A program made the translations under genes and the position numbers. From Triparma columacea (taxonomy: Eukaryota > Sar > Bolidophyceae > Parmales > Triparmaceae): DNA of 64,000 bases. The stretch lies in assembly GCA_030267965.1 (NCBI GenBank), contig BRYA01001450.1, positions 28,584-92,583 of the forward strand. Direction: 5' to 3'. The notes under the pieces were generated by a model. The model was not told the origin of the DNA, ran no database searches, and saw nothing but the letters and a program-made list of their open reading frames with translations. Positions within the stretch are counted from its first letter, which is position 1. Every line of letters starts with the position of its first letter. Below, piece after piece: positions 53,719-64,000 of this stretch.

Positions 53719-56700
53719 ATGGCTGACTATGTAGCTAACCTGAAGAAAAAGAGGGAGCGACGGGAAAGTAATATGAGCGGCGATCTGGCACTACGACGAA
53801 AGGCGTTCAAGTCTGATAAGAGTGTGAAATCAGACCTCAAGAGGTCCACTGCTTTTGTGAAGCGCATCAGGGCCGCAGACAAGGACTTCAGCTCGTTAGT
53901 GAAGGACTCCAAGGCGCTCAACTTGCAGCGGTACACAGAGGAAATCTCCAGCGGGGTCCTGGAGTGCAGGTGCAAGCCCAACGAGGTGGAAATGATGGGC
54001 GAGCTGGTGGAGGCCCTTGAAGCCTGCTATGAGGGATTCGCCAAGAGCATCGTGGATAGGTGCAAGCTGATCCTGAAAGGCAAGGACATGCTCATCACAG
54101 CGGCGAAGGAAGAGAAGGAGAAGACGAGGTTGAAGCGCCTCAACGCTAGGCTCCTGGTGGAGATGATGAGTAGGGGGCTCTGCGATGAGAGCAAGTTCCT
54201 CGTCAAGTACGTCAGCAAGCTCTGCGGGGTGGGCGTCGAGGGGGGTCGGGTTGAGGACGCGACGCAGATTCTCGGCATTGCGAGGCAGGGAGGGGTGGAC
54301 CTTTTAGGGAAGCACACGAGGACCAGCAAGGGAAGCCGCCAGGAGCTACCCCCTCCAGAACTCTTCGTGCCGGACGAATCCATCGGCGAGGCAATTGAGG
54401 CTGCCCACAACAAGATAAAGGGGGCCCTTGTTGGAGCACACGAGAGGCTCATCAAGATGGAGAGGAGGGCAGAGAAGGACAGAAGCCTCGTTGGGAAGTT
54501 GACCGAAGACAGGGAAAACGGGCTCAAGCAGGCAAAGAATGTCTTCGAAAACCTCAAGAAGACGGAGGATGGACTAGGGGAGTGCCTGGGGGTGGCAATT
54601 ATCGTTCTTAAGGAAATAGAGGCTGAGGTTGACAATATCAAGAAGACGGGGCTCTCCGTGGCCACCAAGCACGCCGACGGCGACGGGGAGCTCGGGCCCT
54701 TCGAGGACGTTGAGCAGAAGAGGTTCTACGAGGACGTGCCCGAGTTCCTCGACAGGATCCCGTGCGCCCTCCTGGGGATGACCAAGGAGGAGGTGGAGGA
54801 GAGGAAACTAGAGGCAAAAAAATGGTACGGGGAGGATGCAGGGATCGACAGGGAGGACATCTCCGGGGAGGACGAGGGCGAGGGCGAAAACGACGCGGGG
54901 GACGTGGCTATAGAGGGTGCGAAAGACTCCGAAAATGCAAGTGACGGAGAACCGAAGGACGGGGGGGAGGATGGAGTCGCGGAAGAGAGCACCAACTTCA
55001 AGCTGAAGACCCTAGTGGACGACGAGATGATGGAAATTTGCCGCAGGGAGGAGGTGAGAATGGACGAGAAGGATACTCTCCTCGCGGCGAACTAACGGAG
55101 TACATTTCTAATGCAACCCTTGATCGTTGCTTCGCTCCACCCTTCCCGCTCGCAGTGCGACGACATCGCCGAGCGCTTTCTTGTGGGCTGGGCCGGGTCC
55201 AAGGGTGCCCGGAAGAGACTCGTGAAAAACTTGGTTGAAGTCCCCCGGAACAGGATGGACCTTCTCCCTCACTTCGCCAGGCTCATAAGGTCCATCGCTC
55301 CTGCCTTACCCATCGTCTCCGAGCAAGTCGTTAAGGAGGTCGAGAGGGAATTCAGGTATTTCACCAGAAACAATAAAGCGAAAGGGCACATGATGGAAAG
55401 CAGAGTAAAGAACGCGAGGTATATTAGTGAGCTGACCAAGTTCCGAGTCGCTCCCCCCATAGTTGCAATCCGATGCATGCAAGCTTGTATGGTAGAATTG
55501 CAGGGAGGCAACGTCGAGGTGCTTTGCTGCATCATGGAAGGATGCGGGAGGTTTCTCAAGAGAGGTCCAGGCGCCCAACGTATTGACGACCTCATCGAAG
55601 GGATGGAGAAGAAGAGAAAAGCAGGAAAGATGGACCCGCGCATGAAGTCTCTTATCTTCAATGCAATAAATTACGTGAACCCGCCCCCACCCGCCCCCAA
55701 GGTGGTAAAAGTTAGGCCTCCCATAGAGAGGTACATCAAGCACATCGTAGAGACCTGTGGCGATAAGAAAATGGTCAAGAGTTTCGCCGAAAAGGCGAGG
55801 AGGCTGAATTGGGGGGACTCATCGGAGAACGGGGCCGGGAATATCTTGACGAGGTACATAATCAAGGCTACGTATAGGGGGAGGTATACTGCGATTCCGA
55901 ACATTTGTGCGGGAATTAATGTGATGGTGAAAAAGGGATACGGAACCGAGCTCAAGGTCAGGGTCGTTGACGGACTCCTGGAGAAGGTCCAAAGGGGCCT
56001 AGAGCAGCCCTCCTTTGTGGACGCGCTTCGCCTCCTGGGGTATTGCAGAATGCTCGGAGAACTTGTGACGTCCCACTTGATGGGCGACATTGCCTTTTTC
56101 GAGCTTGCGCACAAGATTTTGAACTTTGGGCACGAGGTTCCGCAGAAACTTAGGGAAGAGAGCTTGAAGGAGGAGGGGGGCGCGGATCGCGATAAGGGCG
56201 AGGAGGAAGAGGGGAAAGAGAGAGAAGAAGGAGAAGAGGGCGCCCCAATGAAATCAGTCGGAGTCAACAAATATGCCACCCACGACCCTCGAGTTCCCAC
56301 AAGAATCGACCCCCCAAACAATTTAATGAGGATCAAGATGGCATGCACTCTCCTTGACTCGGCGGCCGGATACCTGTGCAAGACCACAAATACAAGGAAG
56401 AAGCTTGCAAACTTCCTCACTTACTTGCAACGCTACCTCTTTGTGAAACCCTTCCTCCCGGCAGACATCGAGTTCATGGTTTTGGACCTCTTTGACAAGC
56501 TCTACTCGAATTCAAGAAAGGACACCCCAGAGTTCAAGAGATACAAAAGTTGGGAGGAATGCCAGGAAATAATTTCCAGGTGGGAGTCCTTGGAATTTGA
56601 GCGGAAAGGTGCGAGCAAGGAGGAGGAAGAGGAGGAGGAGGAGGAGTCTGAAGAGGAGGAGGAGGAGGAGGAGGTGGTGGTGGAGGAGGAGGAGGAGGAG

Positions 56701-57468
56701 GAGGAGGAACGGGGGGCAGTCGAGGGTGAGGAGGGTGAGGAAGAGGGGTCATCTGAGGAGGATTCTGAGGACGAATCGTCTGGAAGCGATTCCGAAGACG
56801 ATGAAGACGATGAAGACGATGAAGATGAGGAGATGGAAGACCCAAAGATTGCCCACGCGCGCTACTTACAGAAGCTCGAGGAGGAAGCTTTCGAGCAGGA
56901 GCTCCGTAAAATCACTCTTGAGGCCATGGAGAAAGGAAGGGGGGGGGGAGGCATTCATGGCAAGAGGCTCAGCGACACCATGATTCACGCCAGTGCCACT
57001 GATGGCATCAGCGAGAAAGACTTGAGGGGGGGGGGGGGAGGGGCGGATGATGAAGGCGCACGGGGCGGGGAAGGACAGGTCGTCAAGGTCAAAATGATCA
57101 AGAGAGGTGTGAAGGGCAGGGCGGAGGGGGTGGGCATTGTGGTTGCCAAGGAGAGCATTCTTGCACGCAATGCGATCTCGATTGGTGTTAGTGACGTCGC
57201 AAAGAGAGAGAAGGATTTGATGAAGTCTAGGATTCTCGACTACGCGGCGGCGAGCGCGAACGACGACGGGAATGTGTACATGCAGGACAAGAAAGTCAAA
57301 GCAAACGTCAACCATAAGAAATTAACTTCGGAGGACATCGACCGCCAGTTCGGGAATAGAGGAGGAGAGGGGGATGGAGGAGGAAGGGGGGGAGGGAGAG
57401 GCGGGGGAAGAGGGGGGGGAAGAGGCGGGGGGAGGGGTGTTTCTGGTAGAACTCTAAAATTGTTCTGA
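53719..57468 (+). CDS. UPF2: Nonsense-mediated decay factor UPF2
   Basis: Exons 53719..55053 and 55156..57468 join in phase 0 to 1215 residues. The first MIF4G region opens with LKRSTAFVKRIR and ALNLQRYTEEI, as in UPF2. Further MIF4G-like helices follow in exon 2 (AERFLVGWAGSKGARKRLVKNL; RYIIKATYRGRYTAIPNICAGI; FVDALRLLGYCRMLGEL). The last includes the UPF3-binding region ending MACTLLDSAAGYL. Then come acidic runs of Glu and Asp and a UPF1-binding-type C-terminal segment. The protein ends in an RGGG-repeat tail. UPF2 bridges UPF3 on the exon junction complex to the helicase UPF1, which fits an intron-rich genome. The intron 55054..55155 ends GCTTCGCTCC...CCCGCTCGCAG. Confidence 0.93.
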
Positions 57469-57777
57469 TTTTATCCAAAACCATTTCACTGAACCTTTGT
57501 TTTTATCGCAGCAATCCCAGAAAAGAAAGCCTCTGATTTGACAAACCGTGCGGAGGAGAGCGACATGACCGACGCCCATTTCACTGTCAGTTTCCAGCTC
57601 AGCCAAGTTTTGTTTTTTCTCAACCCCCCCCCCCCCCCATCTACCCAACGTCCCCTAATTCCCTCATTCCTCTGTTCTCACTTCAAAATTAATTGAATAT
57701 GAATTGGAAGGGGGAAAGTAGCTATTGATATTGTATTGATGAAAGAAACCCCTATGTGTTACCCCTCTCAGGCTCGT
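57469..57777. other. Convergent intergenic region UPF2 / RNR1, no gene
   Basis: About 310 bases between two converging 3' ends. It contains a long C homopolymer (57624..57638) and otherwise nothing recognisable. Confidence 0.6.
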
Positions 57778-60700
57778 TTAAGCTCCACAACTGAGGCACA
57801 CCTCCTCGTCGTCTTGCGTGTGCAGAGTACTCGTGGAGGGCATGGAATCAATGGCGGCGGTCTTCATGTTCTTGTGAAGGTTCTCCTTCTGCGTGGAGAG
57901 AAGCGACGAGTGGAAGAGGTTGCATTGGGTGTAAGGGGTGTTAGGGAGAGAGAACTTTAAACGGCATCGTCGTTGGCAAAGATGCTGCTATGATTCTTGC
58001 CCCTTCTTACCTCCTCCATTGAGTCCTTGCGCACGTCAACGGGGTTCTTGGGGGCCTGATTCTTGATCCTGGTGTTGGTGGCGTTGGTCTCGGCGAGCTT
58101 CTCCTGGTCCACTGTGAACTGGATGGCAGCGGCCTTAGGCTGGGTCCTGAGGTAATACATGCCCGTCTTGAGTCCCTTCTTCCAGGCGTAAAAGTGCATC
58201 GAAGTGAGCTTGCCCGTGGTCGGGGAGCCCATGTGGATGTTGAGACTCTGACTCTGGCAGATGTAGGCCCCACGTTCGGCAGCCATGTCAAGAATGGTCT
58301 TTTGGGATATCTCCCAAACGGTCTTGTAGATGTCCTTGAGCTCCTTGGGGAGCTCGGGGACGTTCTGGACAGACCCTCCGTCAGCGATGATCTTGTTGCG
58401 GACCGATGCGGTCCAAAGGCCGCGCTCGGTGAGGTCGTTGAGGAGATACTTGTTGACGATAGTGAACTCTCCAGCGAGGACGCGCCTATTGTACATGTTG
58501 GAGGTGAAGGGCTCGGTGGACTCGTTGTTTCCGAGAATCTGGGCGGTGGAGGCGGTGGGCATGGGGGCGAGCAGGAGAGAATTCCTCATGCCGTGCTGGG
58601 CAATCTTGGCCTTAAGGGCGGCCCAGTCCCAGCGGTTGGAGGGGGTGACGTTCCACATGTCGAACTGAAGCTGTCCCTTGGAGGCGGGAGATCCGGCGAA
58701 GGTCTCGTAAGCTCCGTCCTTCTGGGCAAGCTCCATGGAAGCCTCGACGGCTCCAAAGTAGATGGTCTCGAAGATGTCCTTGTTGAGCTGCCTAGCCTCG
58801 GCAGACTCGAAGGGGTAGCGCATGACCATGAAGGTGTCGGCGAGTCCCTGGACGCCGATTCCGATGGGGCGGTGGCGCATGTTGGAGCGGCGGGCCTCCT
58901 CGACGGGGTAGAAGTTCTCGTCGATGACCCTGTTAAGGTTCTTGGTGACGACCTTGGAGATCTCATAGAGCTTCTGGAAGTCGTAACCCCCCTCGCGATC
59001 GGCCATCTTAGTGAGGGAGATGGAGGCGAGGTTACAAACTGCGATCTCGTCGGGGGCCGTGTACTCGACGATCTCCGTGCAGAGGTTGGAGGAGCGGATG
59101 GTTCCAAGGTTCTGCTGGTTGGACTTGCCGTTGCAGTGGTCCTTGAAGAGCATGTAAGGGGTTCCGGTCTCGACCTGGGAGTCGAGGATAGCGAACCAGA
59201 GCTTCTGGGCCTTGATGGTACTCCTTCCCTTGCCCTCTTTCTCGTACTTCTCGTAGAGTGCCTTGTGTTCGGCGCCGTGGGTGTCGGCGAGGTTGGGGCA
59301 CTCGTTTGGGCACATGAGGGTCCAGTCACCGTTGCTCTGGACGCGCTCCATGAAGACGTCCGAAACCCAGAGGGCGTAGAATAGGTCGCGAGCGCGATCG
59401 AGCTCGTTACCGTGGTTCTTCTTGAGGTCAAGGAAGGCGAAGATGTCCGCGTGCCAAGGCTCGAGGTAGGCAGCGATAGAGCCCTTCCTCTGCGTTGCGA
59501 GAGAGGCGAGCGAAAGGTGCGGCGAGCGAAGCGAGTTGTGGAAGGAACTGCGTTAGTGTGTTTCGTGGAGAGGTCAACACGAAAAGGCAATTCTCTCGAA
59601 AGCTCTTCCTCACCTTTCCTCCGCCCTGATCAACGTAACGGGCAGTATTGTTGAAGACGCGAAGCATGGGAACGATTCCGTTGGAGGTACCGTTTGTACC
59701 GCGGATGTAAGAGTTGGAGGCGCGGATGTCGTGGATGGCGAGGCCGATACCTCCGGCGTGCTTGGAGATGACGGCGCAGTTCTTGAGGGTGTCGTAGATA
59801 CCGGAGATGGAATCCTCCTTCATAGTGAGGAGGAAGCAAGAGGACATCTGGGGGTTAGGGGTACCGGCGTTGAAGAGGGTGGGGGTGGCGTGGGTGAAGT
59901 AGCGGCTGGACATGAGGTTGTATGTCTGTGAGAAGGGGGGAGGGGTTAGAACAGTGTGACGACGAGCGAAGCAGCGAGTGAAGAAGTCGCTAGAGGGGCG
60001 CATAACACGAATGTAATGTTGTCTCACCTCAATGGCAGCGTCGATGTCCTCGCCGTGGATGCCGACGGCGACACGCATGATCATGTGCTGGGGGCGCTCG
60101 GCAATCTTGCCGTCGATCTTGAAGAGGTAGGATTTCTGCAGGGTCTTGAAGCCAAAGTAATCGTACTCGAAGTCGCGGTCATGGATGACGGCGGCGTCGA
60201 GGCGGTCCTTGTTGGCCATGATGATCTTGTAGTGCCTATCAGAAATGAGAGGAGCCTTCTCTCCAGTCTTGGGGTGCATGTAGTTGTAGAAAACTTCAAT
60301 GTTGTCCGAGAACCTCTTATGGGTCATCTTGTGTAGGTTGGACACAGAAATACGAGCGGCGAGAACAGAGAAGTCAGGGTGCTGGGTGGCATTGTAGGCA
60401 GCAGTCTGGGCGGCAAGCTCATCAAGCTCAGTAGTTGTCACACCAGGGTAAACGCCCTGGATAACCTTCTGAGAGATACGAACAGGGTCGACAAACTGGG
60501 CGGGAGGGGCGGGGGGGGTGAGGGTTATGGGTAAGGGAGGTGAGGTGGAACGGGGTAGTCGGAGGGAATACAAAAAAATGTGAAGGGAGGGACCAGACGA
60601 CCTACCCTAGGGTTGAGCCCATAGCAAAGTTTTGCAATGCGGGAAGTGATCTAAGAGGGAGAGGCAGGGGGAGCGGATACAGGAGGTTTGAGAGTTAGTT

Positions 60701-60836
60701 CACAATCGGGAGGGAAAGTGGATGGGAGTTTTGGGCTCTAAACGGCGACTAGCGGACTTAAATAACAACGCACCTTATCGAAATGGACAGTTTCAGACCG
60801 TCCATCACGCTTCATAACGAACATTGTAGAGCTCAT
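57778..60836 (-). CDS. RRM1: Ribonucleoside-diphosphate reductase large subunit (class Ia)
   Basis: Six exons, 60774..60836, 60606..60650 (45 bases), 60028..60495, 59614..59925, 58011..59489 and 57778..57888, all phase 0, give 825 residues. An ATP-cone opens the protein ([16 protein letters not shown]). The active-site cysteines are present: [19 protein letters not shown] and [12 protein letters not shown]. The C-terminal redox pair is CLSC on a separate 37-codon last exon (ending EEVCLSCGA), reached by splicing GTAAGAAGGG to CACGCAG. Without that splice the frame stops at 57957. The enzyme makes deoxynucleotides for DNA replication. Codon use is strongly biased. The 5' end is head-to-head with the Lin0512 gene, 106 bases away. 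Confidence 0.97.
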
Positions 60837-60942
60837 GGGTTTAAGAGAAGGAACAAGTTTGAGCAAAGTTGGTTGCCGCGAAAAGTGGGAGCCGGAGGAG
60901 GGATTGTGGGAGCAAAGTTGGAAAGAAGTTCTGGTTTCTACA
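60837..60942. promoter_or_regulatory. Very short divergent promoter RNR1 / Lin0512
   Basis: Only 106 bases separate the two start codons. Both 5' UTRs and core promoters must fit or overlap. No clear TATA box is seen. Confidence 0.45.
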
Positions 60943-61452
60943 ATGGCGTCAAAAATAACTACGAGTACGACCCTCCTAATACTATCGACATTACTGTCCC
61001 TTTCACTTAGTTTCCACGCCGGTAGGGCAACAGGGAGACGAATGTGTCAACTGGGGATCCGAGGAAAAACTCAGACTCCGTTATCAGCAGCCTGCAAAGA
61101 AGTCTTATTCGTCGAGATGGGTTGGGGCAACGACGGTCACGGTCAGGACGTAACAAAGGCAGCTGTGAGGGCGGCAAGGAATGCCATTGAGTTCAATTCT
61201 ATCCCTTCAATCAACAAAATAGTACCAGGAGGCTACGATGCAATGAAGCTGGACGTGATACTCGCAGTGCCACCGGCGTACCAGGAGGGTCTCAGGCTGG
61301 AGGAGGTCGAGAAAGTTTTCCCCTACGGCGAGTGTCACATTAAAATTCAGGATGGGGGAATGGTTGCGCCTTCGGGGATTGCCATTGAGAGGTTGGGAGA
61401 CAACGGGGACGACATGGTGGTGGTGTGCTGTTCAGTGAGCGTGGGGTATTGA
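60943..61452 (+). CDS. Lin0512-family protein, probable plastid precursor
   Basis: Single exon, 169 residues from ATG 60943. The mature part matches the small Lin0512 family of bacteria and plants: VEMGWGNDGHGQDVTKAAVR, ARNAIEFNSIPSI, VPGGYDAMKLDVILAVP and VFPYGECHIKIQDGGMVAPSG. The biochemical role of this family is unknown to me. The N-terminus (TTSTTLLILSTLLSLSLSFHAGRATGRR) is a hydrophobic signal followed by Phe at the likely cleavage site and a basic transit-like stretch. That is the bipartite plastid signal used in algae with red secondary plastids. Plants keep this protein in chloroplasts as far as I recall, which agrees. Confidence 0.78.
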   Translation: MASKITTSTTLLILSTLLSLSLSFHAGRATGRRMCQLGIRGKTQTPLSAACKEVLFVEMGWGNDGHGQDVTKAAVRAARNAIEFNSIPSINKIVPGGYDAMKLDVILAVPPAYQEGLRLEEVEKVFPYGECHIKIQDGGMVAPSGIAIERLGDNGDDMVVVCCSVSVGY

Positions 61453-61556
61453 AATTATATATGAGCTAATAAGTCAAGACTTTGATGTCAGCGTGGGGTA
61501 TTGAAATATATAATATGAGGTAATTAGTCAAGACTTTGTATGTATGTCAACGTTTC

Positions 61557-62914
61557 TTACTCCCCAACATGTTTATCTACTACAATCTCAGACACCTCCC
61601 AAAGCCTCTTGGCCAGCTTATCGTCTTTGCTATTATCAGACATCCATTTCGAGTCCCTAACGAAACCCATTCCGTCAAGATAGTTTCCCTCCCCGACCAC
61701 CTCCTTCCTGTCGAGGGCGCACCGCAAGAGTATCCTCGATCCTTCCTCCAAGGTTCGCATCGTCTTACTCACGTACCAGTCAACGAGCGGCTGCAGGAAG
61801 GAGACAATCTCGGGCATGTCCCATATGGAAGTCGCGACCGCACCTATGTGGCAGCTGCAGGTTGTCAAGCCTGACGACTCATATCTCTTGTAGAGCTCCT
61901 TCATGTAGAGCAGGTTGGCAAGCTTGGCCCGACCGTACATCATCATGGGGTTGGTCGCCTTTGTCACCTCTCCCCTCAGATCGCCCTCGCCCTCCTTATC
62001 CTCAAAGAGGGACCTGTCAAAGTTTCCGAACTGAGACGCGGCGCTGGAGGTAGCCACGACCCTGCTCCCCCCAGAGAGGCCCCCGGAAGCCAGGAGACCC
62101 TGCGTAAGGTGAAAATGGGAAAAGTGCATGGTCTGAAGTCCGGTCTCGTAGCCATCGACGGTCAGGCTGCGGGCAGGAGGGGTCGCGAAACCAGCATTGA
62201 GGAAGAGGTAGTCAATTTGAACAGGAGGAGTGAAGTCGTCGACAGACTTGAAGGAGGACAGGTCGAGGGTTGCTGGAGTGATGGAACCGCTTCGGTTGCT
62301 GCCGTGCTCTGCCTTGATCTTGGAAACAGCGGCATTGCAGCGAGACTCTAGGAAGAGAGAATAGAGAAGAGAGGAGGAGTTAGCTATCCTTAGCACCGTC
62401 AAAGTATAAGCGCAACCCTTTCATTGACTCGCCTCGCTCGGTCTTCCTCGCCCTCACCTGAACGACAAGCAATAACAACCTCGGCACCTAAGGCATACAT
62501 TGTGGATGCGGTCGCGAACCCGACGCCCGAGTTCCCCCCCGTCACCAGCACAGTCTTCCCCTCCATGTTGCGGCCTGACGCGAGGAGAGCGTCTCTGGAG
62601 TAAGATGGAAGAAAGTGATCTCCGTCAACACACTGCTTCAGGGTTCCGAGGGTCACTGCGAAAAGAGCGAGCGCTAGGGAGGAGCGCCTGGTGGAAGTTC
62701 CCCCCCAAACAGCGTAAAAAAGGGATGCGAAGCAAACAAAAATCTGATACATCACTGCAGGAGGCGAAGCAACGATTGAAGCCCCTCCAATTTGATTGAG
62801 CCCACTCGCTGTCATTTGAAGGAGCAACGAGACCACCTCATCGGACCGGAAAGTGATCACATGGAATATGATCGGAGACAAAATTAGCACTATAGCGCGT
62901 GCAGGAGTAATCAT
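61557..62914 (-). CDS. Short-chain dehydrogenase/reductase, membrane-anchored (retinol dehydrogenase-like)
   Basis: Exons 62458..62914 and 61557..62347 join in phase 1 to 415 residues. About 130 residues with hydrophobic segments (VMYQIFVCFASLFYAVW; LALALFAVTLGTL) precede the Rossmann fold. The fold begins KTVLVTGGNSGVGFATA (the TGxxxGxG cofactor motif) and continues with LFLNAG (NNAG position). The catalytic Ser is near VVATSSAAS, and the YxxxK motif is YGRAKLANLLY. Substrate is unknown; lipid, retinoid-like or chlorophyll-pathway substrates are all possible. An in-frame start at 62914 is used. Confidence 0.82.
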
Positions 62915-63101
62915 AATTTATTTGGATTTTGAGAAACAAAGAGTTCACCTCCAGGATTTTTGCCTCCCGTCATTACTGGATTCATTGTGCACCTCCCCGC
63001 CTCTACCCTTCCCGTATCCGGACAACGGTAGGGTTAAAACCCAAAACCCTGTACCTAAGACCTAAAACAGCTTCAACCGCCCCCTCGTGATTTAGTAAAC
63101 C

Positions 63102-63952
63102 ATGGCAGAAATGCTCGGCGTGTTCACCAACCGCGCCGAGTGGATGTCCCACGCCGAGCACTTCCTCTCCAACGCCGAGAAGCACATAATGTCCCACGTG
63201 ATCCCCAACGCCCCCACCATCAAATTCGAGGACGCTACTTTGGCGTACCAGAGGGCCGCGGAAGCTTATAGGATATGCGAGTGCTGGCAGGAGGCGTGTG
63301 ATGCGTACGCGAAGGCGGCGGATATACAGGTCAGACTAGGATGCCCGGAGGAGGCGGCGAGCTACAGTTCAGAGGCTGCTGAGACAATGATCAAGGTGAG
63401 AGAATGGGGAGGTGGGGGGGGGGGCATTAAGGTGACAAAAATTTATACGACGAACGTGATCGCGGACGCGAAACCTGTTTTGGAACCCCCCCCCCCCCCT
63501 AACTCCCCTCCTCCTCCTCCCCCCCAGGTGAATCCCTCAGACGCAATAGTATTCTACCGAAATGCGATATCCCTCCTATGCGAGGTAGGTAAATTCGGTA
63601 CCGCCGGTCGGATCCAGCGCAAGCTCGCCGAGTGGTACGAGGACGACCGCAACTTCGACGAGTGCATCGACCAGTACCGTCAGGCTTCCGACTACTATTT
63701 GGGGGATAACATGATTGAACAGAGCGATATATGCCTGCTTAAGTGCGCGTACTATCAGGGCCTTATGGAGGAGTTCCACGAGGCCGCCGAGATCTACGCG
63801 ACCGTGGGGCTGAGGTGCATGGACTCAAACCTGAGGAAGTTCAACGCAAGGGACTCCTTCCTTAGGTGCGGCCTCCTGTACCTGGCGAGCGGGAGCGAAC
63901 ACCATAAGAAGCTTAACAGGAAGCTTATGGAATTCAAGACGGCGGACCCCAG
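63102..63952 (+). CDS. NAPA: Alpha-SNAP (Sec17/NAPA), 5' part, runs off right edge
   Basis: Exons 63102..63395 and 63528..63952 are seen. The second ends at a GTGAGG donor, so the gene continues past the window. The product has the SNAP helical-repeat pattern (AATLAYQRAAEAYRICECWQE-like start, then AAETMIK joined to VNPSDAIVFYRNAISLLCEVG). Later blocks are GRIQRKLAEWYEDD and ARDSFLRCGLLYLA. Alpha-SNAP recruits NSF to disassemble SNARE complexes after membrane fusion. The intron 63396..63527 contains G and C homopolymers. Confidence 0.93.
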
Positions 63953-64000
63953 GTGAGGTAGAGAGGGGAATTTGGAGGAGCCCGAAAAGAAAACTATCGC

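Noticed and set aside
57957..58010. Extension of RNR1 past SMEE to a stop at 57957
   Set aside because: This reads into an intron. The real C-terminus with CLSC is on the exon 57778..57888.
58194..59384. Long open frame of 396 codons on the + strand opposite RNR1
   Set aside because: It mirrors the strongly biased third-position composition of RNR1. Its translation is Gly/Leu/Val/Glu-rich with no domain.

Overview
This is nuclear DNA of a flagellated, photosynthetic eukaryote, most likely a stramenopile alga. The genes are dense and lie on both strands. Introns are short (about 60-360 bases), with GTGAG/GTAAG donors, CTAAC-like branch points and CAG/TAG acceptors. Motile-cilium genes (CFAP58, DNAAF1) sit beside a Calvin-cycle-type sedoheptulose bisphosphatase, a PPR-SMR protein, and a Lin0512-family protein whose N-terminus looks like the signal-plus-transit peptide (Phe after the signal cleavage site) of red secondary plastids. 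A FecB-like iron-siderophore binding protein, of a type known from diatoms, is also present. A bolidophyte/parmalean or related heterokont is my best guess; the class is inference.

I find 30 protein genes, two of them cut by the window edges and one interrupted by an assembly gap. Exon joins were worked out by reading splice sites, and almost all keep the frame exactly. Layout: 0-10.9 kb holds CFAP58 (partial), a secreted FecB-like protein, an NFKBIL1-like protein, DNAAF1 and a large disordered protein with EF-hand-like N-terminal domains. 11.4-18 kb holds a tandem-PH protein, a membrane-anchored cysteine synthase homologue and a multi-EF-hand protein. 18-27.8 kb holds TRAPPC1, an ELMO-domain protein, eIF3h, ribosomal protein uL14 and C2CD5. 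27.9-38.6 kb holds a galactose-3-O-sulfotransferase-like protein, a kinesin ending in a WW domain (978-base gap inside), XPB/ERCC3 and a PPR-SMR protein. 38.6-49.8 kb holds an unassigned protein, a papain-type protease, SBPase, a MYND-RING-TPR protein, a trypsin-fold protease, an EB1-like protein and a Cys-containing type II membrane protein. 49.8-64 kb holds a large acidic protein, UPF2, ribonucleotide reductase large subunit, Lin0512, a short-chain dehydrogenase and alpha-SNAP (partial).

Neighbours are mostly unrelated housekeeping genes, as is usual in a compact eukaryotic genome, and several pairs are head-to-head with very short shared promoters. The most interesting structure is not a gene: many introns in unrelated genes share GAGCGAAGCG / CGCTTCGCTC motifs near their ends, in some cases as inverted repeats, together with a common 3' end (GCTCGTCGCAG-like). 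This looks like a family of introner-like elements. No tRNA, rRNA, CRISPR array or complete transposon was recognised.
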